A DNA stretch of 64,000 nucleotides from Liolophura sinensis (GCF_032854445.1 NC_088301.1:49099116-49163115), one strand, 5' to 3'. Shown: positions 13,166-33,500, counted from the first letter of the stretch. Program-made: numbers and translations. The notes: generated by a model from the letters alone, not told the origin.

Positions 13166-13724
13166 CACTAATGGACACCTCACATAATGAGTCATTTAGT
13201 CAATAGACACCTCAGATAATAAGCCATTTAGTCAATAGACACCTCACATAATAAGCCATTTAGTCAATAGACACCTCACATAAGCCATTTAGTCAATAGA
13301 CACCTCACATAATAAGTCATTTAGTCGACAGGCACCTCAGATAATAAGTTATTTAGTCAATAGACACCTCAGATAATAAGCCATTTAGTCAATACACACC
13401 TCAGATAATAAGCCATTTAGTCAATAGACACCTCACATAATAAGTCATTTAGTCGAAAGGCACCTCAGATAATAAGTCATTTAGTCAATAGACACCTCAG
13501 ATAATAAGTCATTTAGTCAATAGACACCTCAGATAATAAGCCATTTAGTCAATAGACACCTCAGATAATAAGTCATTTAGTCAATAGACACCTCACATAA
13601 TAAGTCATTTAGTCGACAGGCACCTCAGATAATAAGTCATTTAGTCAATAGACACCTCAGATAATAAGCCATTTAGTCAATACACACCTCAGATAATAAG
13701 CCATTTAGTCAATAGACACCTCAG
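13166..13724. repeat. 32-bp minisatellite with higher-order structure
   Basis: About 17 tandem copies of a 32-bp unit built on CAATAGACACCTCAGATAAT and AAGYCATTTAGT. One unit is shortened. Variant units (GTCGACAGGCACC, GTCAATACACACC) recur at a distance of 288 bp, nine units, showing that a block of units was itself duplicated. The array ends about 1.5 kb upstream of the FAS1 gene. Confidence 0.95.
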
Positions 13725-14902
13725 AAAACCAATGTGTTCCCAGAGCATGTATTGAACCTTGTATATTATGAGAATGTTATGAGTGTTGTATTTAGACAAC
13801 TCTGTATACATGTATTACAACTCTTGCGATAGAAAAATTGGATGGAATCGACCGAAATGAGCCTGTATTAACATGCACACATATCCACGTCACTGAGTCG
13901 CTTCATTGACGATGCATTAATTTAAAACCATGTACCTTGTTGCTAAGTACGGTGGTAATCTATACCCACTGGACGATCTGCACGTATGTGACTGCTCAGT
14001 CCGAAATTTTGTACAATGTATACCTTGATATCATTATGTACATAATGTGAAATTATAATTTATCACAAAAATAAACTTACGGATATATCTGCATAGTATA
14101 TATGGTCTTTACACCTGCAGGTATATATACCAGTGCTCTCATCCTCGTTACCTGAAGGAATGAGAAGTTACATATGGTACCAATAATCAATGGCTTAGTT
14201 ATATACTTTACAGGTAAGTAACCTTTGTCTTGACTTGTGAGGTGCATGCTTATTTTATTTCTCTGTGTTTCAGTATAAAAGGTTTCAGCTTAAAGGTACA
14301 TGGCTTAAATAAGGCTAACTATTTAAGTCCACGGCACGTTGTGAACACCACCTTTTGATACGAGGTTACTATATGTAGTTATTGTTCATCACGTGCTGTT
14401 TGCCCCTTGAACCTTTGGTTCTTCACGAGGCGCAACTGTCTTCGCATCAAGAGGTCTGTGATTTTGACGTTTTAAATATAGTGACCGACAAGCACTTACA
14501 TATGGCTTGTTAAGATCTTGATTGGTCATTTGCGAACATTTGTGCAAGGTTATATACTGTCTGTGTAGATGTATATCCCACGGACATGCACTAAAATGCA
14601 AAACATATCGACGATATAGAGGTCAAGGTCTGGTCAGGACCATTGTAAGTTACATTAAAATGATGAAAACTACAGAGTGGCAAAATGAAATGTATGGATG
14701 ATAGCAGAAGGTTTCTGATAAAACGAAATGATTCGAACTACATGTATGTCAAGGATGACGGTAATATCTTTGTGTAATCGACAGTTTTCTTCTGTGACCT
14801 TGACAAAGAATTGGTCTTAAACAAGACATTTCTTCAATACTTTAAGATGTTTACAAGGTACCTGACAAACCTGAGTTGTTCACCCCGGTTTTCTTTACTC
14901 AT

Positions 14903-14985
14903 AAATCTGACCACCGTTATTTTAGTGAAAAATTCTTGAGAACTAGGTTAAACAACAGTCAATCAATCAGTCAATCAATTATCCA
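14903..14985 (+). mobile_element. SINE 3' remnant
   Basis: The words GTGAAAAATTCTTGAGAACT and GGTTAAACAAC resemble the 3' core of the window's SINEs. They are followed by a short run of CAATCAGT units instead of the usual TAAA tail. It is much decayed. Confidence 0.5.
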
Positions 14986-15186
14986 TTACTTGTAATCAAC
15001 GCCATTACGTATGGTAATGTATGTACTAATTTCATCGATATCAAATCCTTGCCTCACGATGAACCAGGATTCAGAACGCCTACATGGTTTCTCAGCCATT
15101 TACATGGGCGTGTCATGGAATAGGCGGCGAGCACGACTTGGGAAACTTTGTGTCACGCTTTTACGTATCATATGACTCCTTGGGGC

Positions 15187-15194
15187 TATATAAA
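15187..15194 (+). promoter_or_regulatory. TATA box of the FAS1 gene
   Basis: TATATAAA stands 63 bp before the ATG at 15257, preceded by GGGGC. Transcription would be expected to start roughly 25-32 bp downstream, near 15215-15225, giving a 5' UTR of about 35-40 bases. A sharp TATA promoter suits a strongly or tissue-specifically expressed secreted product; that last point is inference. Confidence 0.7.
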
Positions 15195-15256
15195 TTCGAA
15201 ATGAGCATCACTATCTATCTTTTCATTTAGCGACCAACGTATATACATAGTGCATA

Positions 15257-18200
15257 ATGGCGTACAAACTTGTGTTGGCTCTTCTGGCCTTTGGTGTATC
15301 GTCTTCCTTTACTGCAGACGCCGCCACATTTCAGAGCAAATATGACGCATCTGCTAAGCTCAAGTCAACCAAGCTTGCCGTGACCAGATTCAAATCTACC
15401 AGCTGGGCGTTTATGGATGCCATCCCTCTGTGGCTCGATATGGCCACCATCTTGAGGTTTCTGGGAGATTACAGATTTGTAGGTTTGCTGAAAGATGCTG
15501 ATGTGTACACGAATTTGAGCATGGCAGGTAAAGATAATACTTTTCTTTATTCATAATTTGCTCTCTTCATAATTAGCTAAATTGCGATTTAGAATTAATC
15601 TTAGCATTTTGAAAAAAAAATGTCTGAATTATTGAATTATTATTTATTATTGTGTCTCACTAGTGAAGTTTTATGGAATTGTCAAAACTCCAGTAACATG
15701 TATTTAAGTTATCATTTTAGAATAACTATTCTGATTATAACTGAGACTGTATACAGGAAAGCTCAAAATCTCGCTGATCCTGGGAGGATTCCATCTCACC
15801 TCACGTACGCACCAATTATGTCCCATGACATCTTGTAAATCTCTATATCTATTAAATTGTTGAAATACTTTACTGGTCGTATGCCAAAATGTTACTTCCG
15901 TTTTAATCTGGTGGTTGTAGATTGCATATTGGAAACTATGGAATAACAGGTGGCATACCATAAATATAGTAGGTTTAATTTTTAATGGATTACGCTTGAA
16001 TTATTTCCTTATTAGGCCTAGAAACGGATCGTTCGTTCATTGCCAATTACTTGATTAAAGTATAATCTTTGATATTTCACACAGGTCCGTTTAGTGTCTT
16101 TGCGCCAAACAACATGGCCTTCATCCTGTTGCCACTACCTGAACAGAAGCTGTTGTACAATAAGACGTACGCTGAAATGCTGGGGAAATACCACGTGGTT
16201 GATGGTCTCTACCGTTACGTGTCTTTCGGAAACGATCTGCTGGTGCCTACAGTCCTCGGACCTAACCTTAGGTTCAATATCTACAGATCAGGATCTGTAA
16301 GCTCTAAGAAGAAACTATTCCATAAAAATGATTTATTTGATTTATTTTATTGGAGATTTGCGCCATCATCAAGAATATTTCACTTATACGGCGGTAACCA
16401 ACATCATGGTGGGAGAGTTTTGGTGAAACACACCCACCCTCATCCTACTTACGATCCACATAAATTAAGATAGCCTTGACTATCACGTAAACCTACAACC
16501 AATATCTACCTGGATAGTACATAAATGTGAACATATATGTATTGACTTACAGTTACATGTATGTATTTGAATATTTAGATAATCGTAAATACGGCTTAAA
16601 TTTTTCATAGAATCTGCCTCTGAAACCATGTGTATATTTCCACTTTGATTTCATTTATCGTGTCGTTTATTGGAGAGATGCCGTGCTGTATCATGTTAGT
16701 GAAGTGGTCATTATGTAAATGACATTATCTTCGCCACATAGATGTCACTCGCGACATTGAAGATTGATACCTGAATCTTCAGAAATACTAAAACACTGGT
16801 ATGATCAATTTTTTTCTGTTTATATGCTAACCTTATAGTTACGTACAGTGAACGGGAAACCCTTGGTATATGGAGAGTTCGAAGCTAACAATGGCATCGT
16901 GCACCAGATGAACGACATATTGATGGATATACCCACCAGAACCATCAAGGAGATCGTTGGCAACAGTTCCACTTTGACCATGCTCTACCAGGCACTAAAT
17001 AACTCAGATATGCTGAAACTCTTAGACGGTGAGTGTAATCGCCAGTTCTTAATGTGTGTGCACATGTTTATCTCTAGGCTTCTTTCGTCCTGTTGATTCT
17101 CCAGTAAAAGTTGGTCAAACGTGCATCAGTGTGGACCTTTGTTGGCAGATAGTTTTGGGTATCACCAGAAGATGACTACATAGCTCTTGGAAATGTTTTG
17201 AGTGCGAGACTGACTTCTGTTCGAATCTAGTTTTTGCCGGATCGGCTGAGGAATGACATCAGAAGACATCATTATTTGTCCACAAGGCTCATATCGACCC
17301 GCCACCCTTCTATGCTACGCCCGTTTGTTCAAGATATGATTAACTATGAGAGTTCGCGGATTATTGCCTGGTGTTGTGTATATATATTTATAAGCATCAA
17401 TCAAATAAATTCAGCACTCATAGCCAGTAACAGTATTATGACGTGTGCATTTGTTGTTGTTGTTTGTTTTTGCTTTTTTTATCCAATTCGAGGCCAAAAC
17501 GAATTCAGGCGGGGTAACTCCGCTGAAATCTACGTTTTACTGTAAATTTTATATTAAGGCTTTGCCTTGCAGAAACCATAGGTCACCGTTTTCCAAATGC
17601 TGGTGAACATCCCGCCATCTCCCTATCCAGCTCTCTTAAATGCAGTGTTTGGTAGTTTTCAATATCAAATCCACCAACTGTTATATATTACACAGGCCCT
17701 GGTCCTTTCACCTTGTTTGCACCAACGGATGCCGCCTTCGCCAAACTGCCACCCGGATCTGTAGACAGCCTGCTTCTCAACACCACCGCGCTCACAGGTA
17801 AACCACTTACAAGTACACAGAACGGTCAAACACCTGTTTTCAGTAATTTAAGTTATAATAAGGAACAAAACTGTTTTTTTGATTTTTTATTTAGAAGGAT
17901 TAACAAAATAAAAAGAGCTATATTGTTTCCAGTAAAATCGTTACTTTCTTAACAGAAATCGCTTCAATATATGGATAATACATGCATTTAGTCCCTGCTT
18001 TATTATATTTCAGACTTTGTTCAGTATCACATTGTCTCCAGCACTTACTTCCACATTGGCCTGGAAGCCGGTAAACTGACAGCTCTGAACGGAGGTTATA
18101 TCGAAGTGGAGGAGAACGTCCTCACAGGTATGACAATTTAATTCTCTGATAGACAAGTGTGCTATTTACTTTATGTAAGCCTGCAGGTATGCATAGCGAT

Positions 18201-19139
18201 TAATCTTAATATGATAGACAAGTGCTCTTCCTGAACTCAGAAAAGAGGTTTACTTGACTGGTAACCCATTATGATCTTGATTTCCATGACCGACCTGTGT
18301 GCCTATATGCACGATTTACCTCGCGAATTATTTCAACTCAAACCTTCAGTATGAATATCCTGCGGTGAAATAGTATAGTAAAACATGATGTCGCTGTTTC
18401 ATGGATGTAAAAAAAGATGAGTCATAACATGTACAAAGTCTTGAAATGTCCTTTTGTTAAGATATCCTATGAAAGATAAGAAATGAATTGAGGTCCATTA
18501 GATCAACATCTGAAATCCTACTACTTTCCTTTATTTTTTATACATTTTTTTAAAGAGTTGAATGCATGGAAAGTTTCGGTATTTTGAGGCCTTTCCCGCT
18601 CTAATCACAACATTCATTATTGGAATTCCGTCCGAGTAAAATAATGATCACAAAAAAATTCGCCTCTAGGTGCATTAAAAAAAAAAGGGGCATGGTATGA
18701 CGTTACACTGGCAGTATACATTGTTCATAAAGCTTACCTTATAGTATACAATTACCAGAAAACATTTCAGTGCATTTAGTTCATTGAAAAAATAATCTAA
18801 AAAAGAACAAACTAAGTCTTTTAAGAGACTTTCTCTCCATTTTATTTTTCTCATTTTCTCATTTTTACGTGGTCTTATTCTGTAAGAGAAAATGGTTTTC
18901 CCAGTTCAGGTTCCGGTATGTTTTGGGCTCGCTGTTTGATTATGACAGAGTCGATTACTTTCTAGCAAAATATACACGCAGCAAAAGGAAGTAAGGTAAG
19001 AGTTACTTTAATTTCTTTATGTTTGCGTTATTTAGGTCTAACCATCAACGGGGCGAACATAACAAGCGCTGATGTCCTAGCTACCAATGGTGTCATCCAA
19101 GAGCTGGACGGCGTTTTGGACCCAGCTTCATCGCCTTGA
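15257..19139 (+). CDS. Secreted protein with two FAS1 (fasciclin) domains
   Basis: Six exons join in frame: 15257-15527, 16085-16296, 16839-17028, 17696-17797, 18014-18127 and 19036-19139 (TGA). They encode 330 residues. The ATG is in a good context and opens a signal peptide ([17 protein letters not shown]). Two FAS1 domains follow, at about residues 50-205 and 206-325. Each has the FAS1 hallmarks: [13 protein letters not shown] with YHVVDGLY in the first, and [13 protein letters not shown] with YHIVSSTY in the second. Each ends in the typical N-G-x-V/I segment ([24 protein letters not shown]). There is no transmembrane segment or GPI-type tail, so it is likely extracellular. Family members such as TGFBI and periostin mediate matrix and cell adhesion. 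The exact role here is unknown; an extracellular matrix protein is the likeliest guess. Several NxT/S sites could be glycosylated. Confidence 0.93.
16330..16430 (-). mobile_element. SINE 3' fragment, antisense, in a FAS1-gene intron
   Basis: Read on the minus strand this holds ACCATGATG, GTATAAGTGAAATATTCTTG and an AT-rich tail like those of the SINE at 1181. It begins about 35 bp after the donor site at 16297. Read on the plus strand it lengthens the apparent open frame of exon 2, which is artefactual. Confidence 0.65.
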
Positions 19140-19293
19140 AATTGCTAACCATATTCAAAATCGCAGTGTTTAGAGTATAGCCTTAACAACGTTTCTAAAA
19201 AAAAATAGGGTACCGACACAGTAACCATCTTCTTCCGTGCATATACGGGAGCTGAACCAATCTGTTTGCTGCTATAATGAAGCTTTTGTCACC

Positions 19294-19299
19294 AATAAA
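19294..19299 (+). other. Polyadenylation signal of the FAS1 gene
   Basis: AATAAA lies 155 bp after the stop codon, followed by a GT-rich and T-rich stretch near 19320-19340 such as promotes cleavage. It gives a short 3' UTR. Confidence 0.65.
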
Positions 19300-21819
19300 G
19301 CGCTTGTAAACCATGAAACGTATGTGGGGTCCATTTTTTTACAAATTCAAGGTAATAATTGTTGGACATGTTACGTTCAGGTGTGTGTGGAAGTTTTATG
19401 TTTTGCTTTTCACAACTTTTTAAACTTACTTACATAGCGGTTAAAATGAGAGTCATTTTGCTCTCAGCTCTCCCTGACCGTGGAGACTTCGTGCCGACTT
19501 CGTGCCAAACAGCTGTCGACAGTGCTCGGAGGGACCTTTGCACATCGAGCCTGAAACTTGGAACTTGACAATGAACCGTTTAAAAAAAATAAGTCTGAAA
19601 GTTCACAACAATATTGTAGAAGTTTGGAAAACCATTCTGTTAGACTCTTGGATTGGTAGAATGAAGGGCAGCGGTGTAAACACATAGCCTAACACCCTAA
19701 TGTCCCATTCACCCAAACATCGACCAGACAAACAGAGGAATTTATTTATTTTCATGGTGAATGATGCTGAACCTAAACTCATTCCACTTATTCAATGACA
19801 GTCAAGTTCCAGGAGGTAACGGAGCATTTCCCACATAAAGCCTCTGCATCTTGCCAGGTACATGACAAACAAGCCATCTTATATTGGTCTTTCGTATATA
19901 TTAAGGTAGATACCAGTGACAAGGCCAGGAGGAGAAGAAGTGTTAAACACAATCAGTATCAATAGTAGAGGGCAACTGGTAGAGTATGTTCCAATGTCTG
20001 ATAGCTTTATACACTTAAAATAAAAATTTTTTGAAGGGATACAGACATGATCCGGGCTGGCCGATAGTGAAGAAATATACACAAAGAAAAAAATTAAGCA
20101 CCACATGGAAAGTCTGAACGGACACATTAAATCATTGCTGTTGGGAGATTACTGGCAAACTGATATCGCAGCAACGGTTGTGGTCAAAAAGTGTAACATT
20201 CTGTCAATAAGAAAACACAGTTACAATTTATTCAGGATATCGTTAGCCAAATCAAAAGTGTATTTTTCACAAAATAAAAGAACTTTGTAAGTATTGAACT
20301 TCAGAGTTCATCTGGCGTCAATAAGCGTACATGTTTAAGTAAAAAGGTCACTTTGCTTCATAGGGCGTAAAAGGATATGTAAAAATGTCACTTTAAGTGT
20401 GAAGAACACATCCCTAGAACCAAAGGTTAATTGTGCGTATAGCCCCAAGTCAAGATGACGGCTTCTGATCTGCGCCTCATCCCTCCAGTGAGACGTCGGA
20501 TCTGAGGTGTAACTGTAACGTATAGTGACCAAGTCCAGTTTGCAGTCGTGCGAAATGCACCCCCAAACCATTACAGAACCCCGTCCATAGGGAACATATG
20601 GGTGGATGTTCGTGGTGTATAAACTGTGTTTTTGTTCCTCCAAACCCCCATTCGTCCATCTGTAACGTTGAGCAAGAACCGACTTTGTCCGATCAATGGA
20701 TTCTACCCCAAGTCCTCAAACTGCAACCTCGTCGTGCCAAACACCATACCAGACGTATCCGTTGATGACGATCTGAGAACAGGGGGCGTTTGATGACTCA
20801 GTCTTGACCTCAGCCTTACGGCTTTCAAGCGGTTTCTCACGGTTCTTGTGGACAGACGTCTGTTGGGTAGCCACTGTCGCTTCAAAGACGGACTTAATGC
20901 CAATGGCTGAAGTCGCTATAATGTTACAGGTGGTCGGCCGAAGCGTGGTCGGTCTTTCACAGCATTAGTTTCACCTGTTTTCTCACCGATCGGCTTATCA
21001 CTGTATAATGGCAGCCCAATTGACGCCCGACAGCTTTGAACAACCCTGCGGAGCGCATACCGATAATTTGCCATCTTTGCTCCTTTGATATACGCCTTCG
21101 TTCCATGTTCACGAAAGATTAGTCCACATTGTACAACATCGACCTTAAGTACAAAAATTTGAAGGGCAAGCATACTAAATTTTGCATAATTGCTCGAAAA
21201 AATTTTTTTTGTTGCAGAACATGCGACTTACGTTACTGTCAAACATGAGGACATCATTCTTGTCATCATCACAACTGGCATTACAGTTAATAATGGGGAT
21301 TTCTTTTAATTGAGCTTAGTTGGCGGGGGGGGGGGGGGGGCTTAACGTTTTTCCTTGTGTATAATTTTCTGGGCTAAAGCCGGCTGCCTTGCTTACACTT
21401 AAATAAACATGCCATACCCGTACCTAAAATTCAGCTTAAGCTAAGCATAGCCTATCTCTCTCATCAGCCAATTACCAAGGATTCTGTATCGCTTCAACAT
21501 GTGTGTTGTGATATCTTATAAATATCAATGGAGCAGCCCATGGACACTTGAGAGAAGAAATGAATAAAGCCTCTGTACATGTTTTACTGACATCATTATT
21601 TCAATAAATAAACATCAGAGAGTAGATGTGGATGTAAAACCATCCTAACAATACATCTGGGGATATTTACAACAGTTAAAAGTGCATGATTACACTTGGA
21701 TGGACTTTTCATGCTTGTAATAAATACAAAAACTTCTCCAAAAGGAATAATTACATTTCTATGTTTACTGAACATCACAGTGAATATGAGATGATGCCTC
21801 ACTTGAGCATTTTTCATCA
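19300..21819. other. Intergenic DNA between FAS1 gene and NICN1
   Basis: The two genes converge here. Apart from the Tc1-like transposon remnant and a run of 16 G at 21325-21340, I see only AT-rich sequence with short open frames that carry no recognised motif. Confidence 0.5.
20340..21173 (-). mobile_element. Decayed Tc1-like DNA transposon
   Basis: On the minus strand three consecutive pieces in different frames resemble a Tc1 transposase in order. First is a helix-turn-helix end with DRPRFGRPPVT (about 20916-21173). Next comes RRLSTRTVRNRLKAVRLRSR (about 20703-20903). Last is GRGSVMVWGCISHDCKLDL, the conserved block between the second and third catalytic acids (about 20335-20643). Stops and shifts separate them, so it is inactive. 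The terminal inverted repeats could not be placed. Confidence 0.82.
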
Positions 21820-21829
21820 TTTATTTATT
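21820..21829 (-). other. Candidate polyadenylation signals of NICN1
   Basis: Two overlapping AATAAA hexamers on the minus strand lie about 640 bases beyond the NICN1 stop at 22462. They are the nearest canonical ones I found and would give a 3' UTR of about 0.65 kb. Confidence 0.45.
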
Positions 21830-22461
21830 TCACTTGGGTTTAACTAAGAATATTTCTAATATATGATGGGCAAAACTTAGAGGAAATCAGTACTCTCATC
21901 CAAGTACCATTACATCTGCTTCAAGTTGGATTCAAGCATGCAACCTCATTGGACAAGAATTGACGCAATATAGGGTGATGCTCTGTTTTGACCAATGAGC
22001 ATCATCCTAACTTACAAACCTTATTTACAGCTCCTGATGTATTGCCCACAGAAGGTTCTATCCTGTTTATAAATTATGTGACGGTCTATTGTTTGATAAT
22101 ATGACACAATTGATGAATTATAAATGGTATAGTCTTGGGGCAGCAGTGCAAGTGGAGCATCCATTTAATTACTAAAGGATCTGGTATCTTTTATCTGTTT
22201 AATCGGTGTTTTATGCAGTTCTCAAAAATGATATGGTATCTCCATGATATTAGCAGGATACTGAATTTGCAAGGTGGTAAATACCTTGAAAATAATCACT
22301 AAGTTCATTTTAAATTATCCTTACTTTGTGGTAAAAATAAATTTGTCAAGTGCACATGATTTTCTTTATAACTCATAAAAGTTCATATGAGCGCTTAGTA
22401 CGATCAGTTGTAGCACACATACAACAATGACTCGTAAAAGTGGCAAGCTGATGTAGTGCTG

Positions 22462-29285
<6,824 letters not shown>

Positions 29286-30532
29286 GGAAATCCACAGACT
29301 GAAGCCAGGGAAGGGAGATAACTTTTTACGTTGAAAGCAATCTTGGTTATTCGTCGATTTCTGCCAAATTTTCTTTTCGTTTGTAAATACGTTTTCGAAT
29401 TCTGTTGCTCTGTTTGCCTTGCGGTAATCCTGTGATAAGTAATAAAGGTGATAATAAGGTATTTTTGCTAAATCGGACACTCGTTCCGGGCTCGTACCTT
29501 GTGATAACCGCTCGCACACGTTTTTTTAGTCTCACAAACCAGGTTTTTATTCTCTATGCTTGGACGCAACAGTCTGGAGTCGAATGTATGCATGCTTTAT
29601 GTGCTATGCGATATTTATTTTCATGAATTTATGCATACATTCAAAATATATCTTAAATACACTTAATTGTGACTTATGAATCCAACTAAGCATGGGCTGA
29701 TTTTCTGCCTAAAATTTAAAAAGAGGCCCCGCTTTTTTTTGTTGTTTTTTTTATTTTAGATTTTTGATTCTCTGTGTTGGCAGCCAGTGAAATGATCTGA
29801 AAAGATACTGGGGCCGATCCTACAAAGCAATTTCTGAATTCAGTCAAAATTTTGGGTTCTGTATTTTAAAATTTTAATAAACATATCTTAAGAAGACATT
29901 TATAAGGTGGTCAAAATGATAAATTTCTTGGCCCGCAAAATAGCTCTGAAAAAGCATTTCAAATTTAGAACGAAGTTAGAAATGGCTTTGAGGAATCGGA
30001 ATAAATTATCTTATTTCCAGTTATCTGGAAAACGTTGTAAGATATCTCAAAAGAATATTAAAAGCTCGAAACGCTTTTTCATGTTGAGCACCATACTTCA
30101 TAATTTCTGTGAATTTTATGTTTTGGAGTGATTGTTTGACGATGTGGAGTTTGACACACTGGTGAACTAAGACATCCATATATCATTTTTAGACGTGTAG
30201 GCCTTCATGTATATCTGAAGAGTAAAACTCACTCCTTTTAATAATCCAAGTAGCTAGGGCACTTATTATGATCTATGACGTGCAATTATATAAATAAAGG
30301 TCAAAGTTCAATATGACTAGGAATGATCTACGCCGATGTTGGAAGATGCCTATGAAATGACATAAGCGTAAGGAGTTGGGTCCGTAACTGTTGAGGATTA
30401 GCCACACAAAAAAATAAATAATAGATGCTGGTTAACGCGAGGCTACGTACTTCCTGTTGCAGAAATGTACGAGTTATGCCAGACGGCTAACATCCCATGA
30501 TTCATAGACGAAAGGCGTGACCAACAGATAAA
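29286..30532. promoter_or_regulatory. Divergent NICN1-CAPZA upstream region
   Basis: The start codons of NICN1 (minus) and CAPZA (plus) are 1,247 bp apart and point away from each other, so both promoters must lie here unless upstream non-coding exons exist. No TATA box stands out at the expected place for either gene, as is common for housekeeping genes. The small open frames in this stretch show no recognised motif. Confidence 0.6.
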
Positions 30533-33500
30533 ATGGACGACGAACCGATAAATGACCAGGAAAAGGTTGGTTTTGAGTATTTTGAGTAGCATTTTAGCCA
30601 AGGTAACTGGCACAAGTTTGATATCCATGCATAGGTAAACTCTTGCAACTGCAAGGATAACGCACAGTTCGCTAATGAGGTGAGCTGGACGAAGTTTCGG
30701 TCTATCTTTCATATCTTTCCCGGCTTCTCGTAACAGAGCACCGCATGTGCCGGTTAGTGGTCGTCAGATGTGTGACTTTTTATTGCAAAATTATTCCTTG
30801 ATGGTGTTTTGTGTGGTAGCGTGATGTAAAATCTTATTCTGGTGACCGATTTTGGTGAAAAGTGACTGTTTCCATTTTCATTGGGGGCTTTAGACAAACT
30901 GTGCGGACTGTCAAATACAAAGCGGAAGTGACACTTAAGACAAATGCTTTGCCCAGTGTTTACCCTTGTTAACTTTACATGCCACGGATCTGGGATGTTG
31001 GTCCAGTTACTAATATAGAAGTCACACTGGCTAATTATTTGGAAAATTCTTAGTTATGTTGTAGGGACACTTCATTTTACATTGTACACGGAAATATTTT
31101 TTAAACTATATTTCATTAAAATTAGGCCTATAGAGTAAGTCTCATATTTGGTGTTCATTTTCGTCAAGGATCTTTAAATTGAAAACAGTCATCATCCCAT
31201 ACATTTTTGTGTAAATTGCATAGCCTTATGTTACTTTAACAAATCATTTATGAGAAAATTGTTGTATAGAATGAAAAGAAAACTCCGTTTGATGAAACCT
31301 TGTGGTTTACTTGGGACGCGCTGATTAAGTTGCTAAGGCAGTAGACATCCTAGTCAAAGAATTCTTAAACTTACAAAGCTCACCAGGGCTCTAAATTACC
31401 ATTCACATAACCAGCAAAAATCAGGTCCGTCCGACCAAAAAGGTAGACCACAGACTTTTGTTCTGATGACTTTCTGGTATTGGAAATAAACCAAAAAGTG
31501 TTTTATTCATGTAAAATAGTACCATAAACGATCTTAATAGTAATAAGCCTCTGAACAGCCTGACCAAACAGCTGAAAAAAATGACAGAATCAGACCTTCA
31601 AAATGTTAATTTTGATGTGGACATGCTTCGAACGATGCAAATGACAAGCATCATGCTTTATTAAGTATATAACTAAAGCAATAAGAAATGAAATGGCAGC
31701 AAATATGGAAGAAGCCCGTTCTTTAGTGTCATTATTGATGAATCCACTGATACAGGCACAACTGACCAGGAAGTGTGAAAACCATATGAAAACATTTTGC
31801 TCAGAGACTCATTCCATAGCCTTTCATAGTGTTGTGCATCTAAAAGAGGCACTAACTCGATATATGACAGAGGACTGTGAGTTCCCCAACTGGATGGAGT
31901 CACTTGTTGTGGGTACAGCGCATGGAGCTGCTGTTAATTTTGGAGTGAACAATGGTGGTATTGCCAAGTTTGATATCAGACAAACCATATATCCTCAGTG
32001 TTCACTCTACTGCACACAGATTGGAGCATTACCATTCAGTCCAGCCTTAAAACTCCTAATATGCAGACAGTTGAGAAATTTCTTGAACAACTGTGGAAAT
32101 TTTACAAATATTCACCCCAAAACTGGACAGACTTTATACAGGCTTGATCTGCCAATTCTGTGCATGTAAAAAAACCTGTCAAGGAGTGTGGCACCAGATG
32201 AACATAACACGGAACATGCCTTAGGGGGTAGTAAATCACAGCTGGCCAGTGTTGGCTGAACATTTGTTAGAGATAAAACAAACTGAAAAATCTGAAAGAG
32301 CTAATAAGGCTGCTGGAACTTTATAGCAGACTAGATTATGACACAGCCGGAGAAAATACTTTCTCTGGCTCAGCAGTTTTGACCTTGGTTACAATCATGC
32401 TTACAATACCAGTAGCATCTGCTGAACCGAAGAAAGGGTTTTCTCACATGGGTACAATAAAAACTGATTGGCGAGCAAGATTAAACAACAACAGTCTGAA
32501 TGCCCTCATAGCAATAAAGATGATCTTCACCAAATTACTGGACACAGCTCTTTGCAAGGCTATTTTTGGTGTATTATGATTTAATGACACACACAGAGGC
32601 AGAAAGTTAACTGATAGACATTCTCACTAAAAATTAAATGCCAGGAAGACTTCAAGTGCAGATTCCTGTTCTGACAATTTTGATAGTGCTTAAAGTATCG
32701 ATTGTGATTAAAGTTACAATGCTTGTAACAGTCGAAACAGCATTTCTCCTTAAGCCCAAGAAACTATATTTTATATTTTGGTCTGAGTGTCATTTCAATG
32801 TCTTTGGGAAGAACATAAACAAGTCTGAAAAAGTATTTGGTATTGTAGTTGATTGTGTTCATTTAAAAACAGCTCTAACCTATATGAAGTCTAACCTAAA
32901 ACTTCTATAAATTTTCCGTTAACTTGGTTGGTATGCTACTACCTCTGTGCCCTGGCACTTGTTTATTATACATGTATGTCTGTTTTCAGCCCTGGTTGTA
33001 ATATTTAAAAGAAATGTCATTCTGAAAATGATTTCATTTTATGGAAAATTTATAGAGGTGTTGTTGTGGGTTTTAAGATTAGACTTTATATTTTTATAAT
33101 TATGTTCACGTTACATTTGCTATATTTTTGTCCTGTAAATTGTGATAATGCCCAGCAACTTTTATAGTCAGCAGGACATTTGTCCTACCAACTTTTTTCT
33201 TAAATTTTATGTCTACTCACACATGCAGTTATATAAGATATTTCTTCATAGTTAATTATAAATTGGGGAATATTGTATTTAGGCATTTTCAAACGCAACC
33301 AAATTATTTATTATTAGTAGAGATTGCTATGCAAACTGTAGCAGTAAATTATGTGATTATTTGTACCATCTGCATATAGAAGAACTAAGAGCATTCTCAG
33401 TTTTACACTTCTAGAATTGACATGGAGGTGAGATCTATATTTAAATTAATAATGCAAATATTGTTTAAGACCAAATTATGAAGTAGCCTACATTCTACAG

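Larger units (their letters stand above)
8085..15186. other. 3' UTR and intergenic DNA
   Basis: No coding exon could be supported between the 7TM gene and the FAS1 gene. The open frames here are short, lack recognisable motifs and have no matching splice partners. Contents seen are the 3' UTR, an AT-rich stretch to about 11.2 kb, a cluster of CTCF-like motifs, a dispersed repeat, a TA-flanked MITE, a long 32-bp minisatellite and a SINE remnant, listed separately. Confidence 0.5.

Noticed and set aside
29286-29519. N-terminal extension of NICN1 to an upstream ATG
   Set aside because: The frame is open, but the family starts at the position of ATG 29285 and the extension has no similarity to nicolin.
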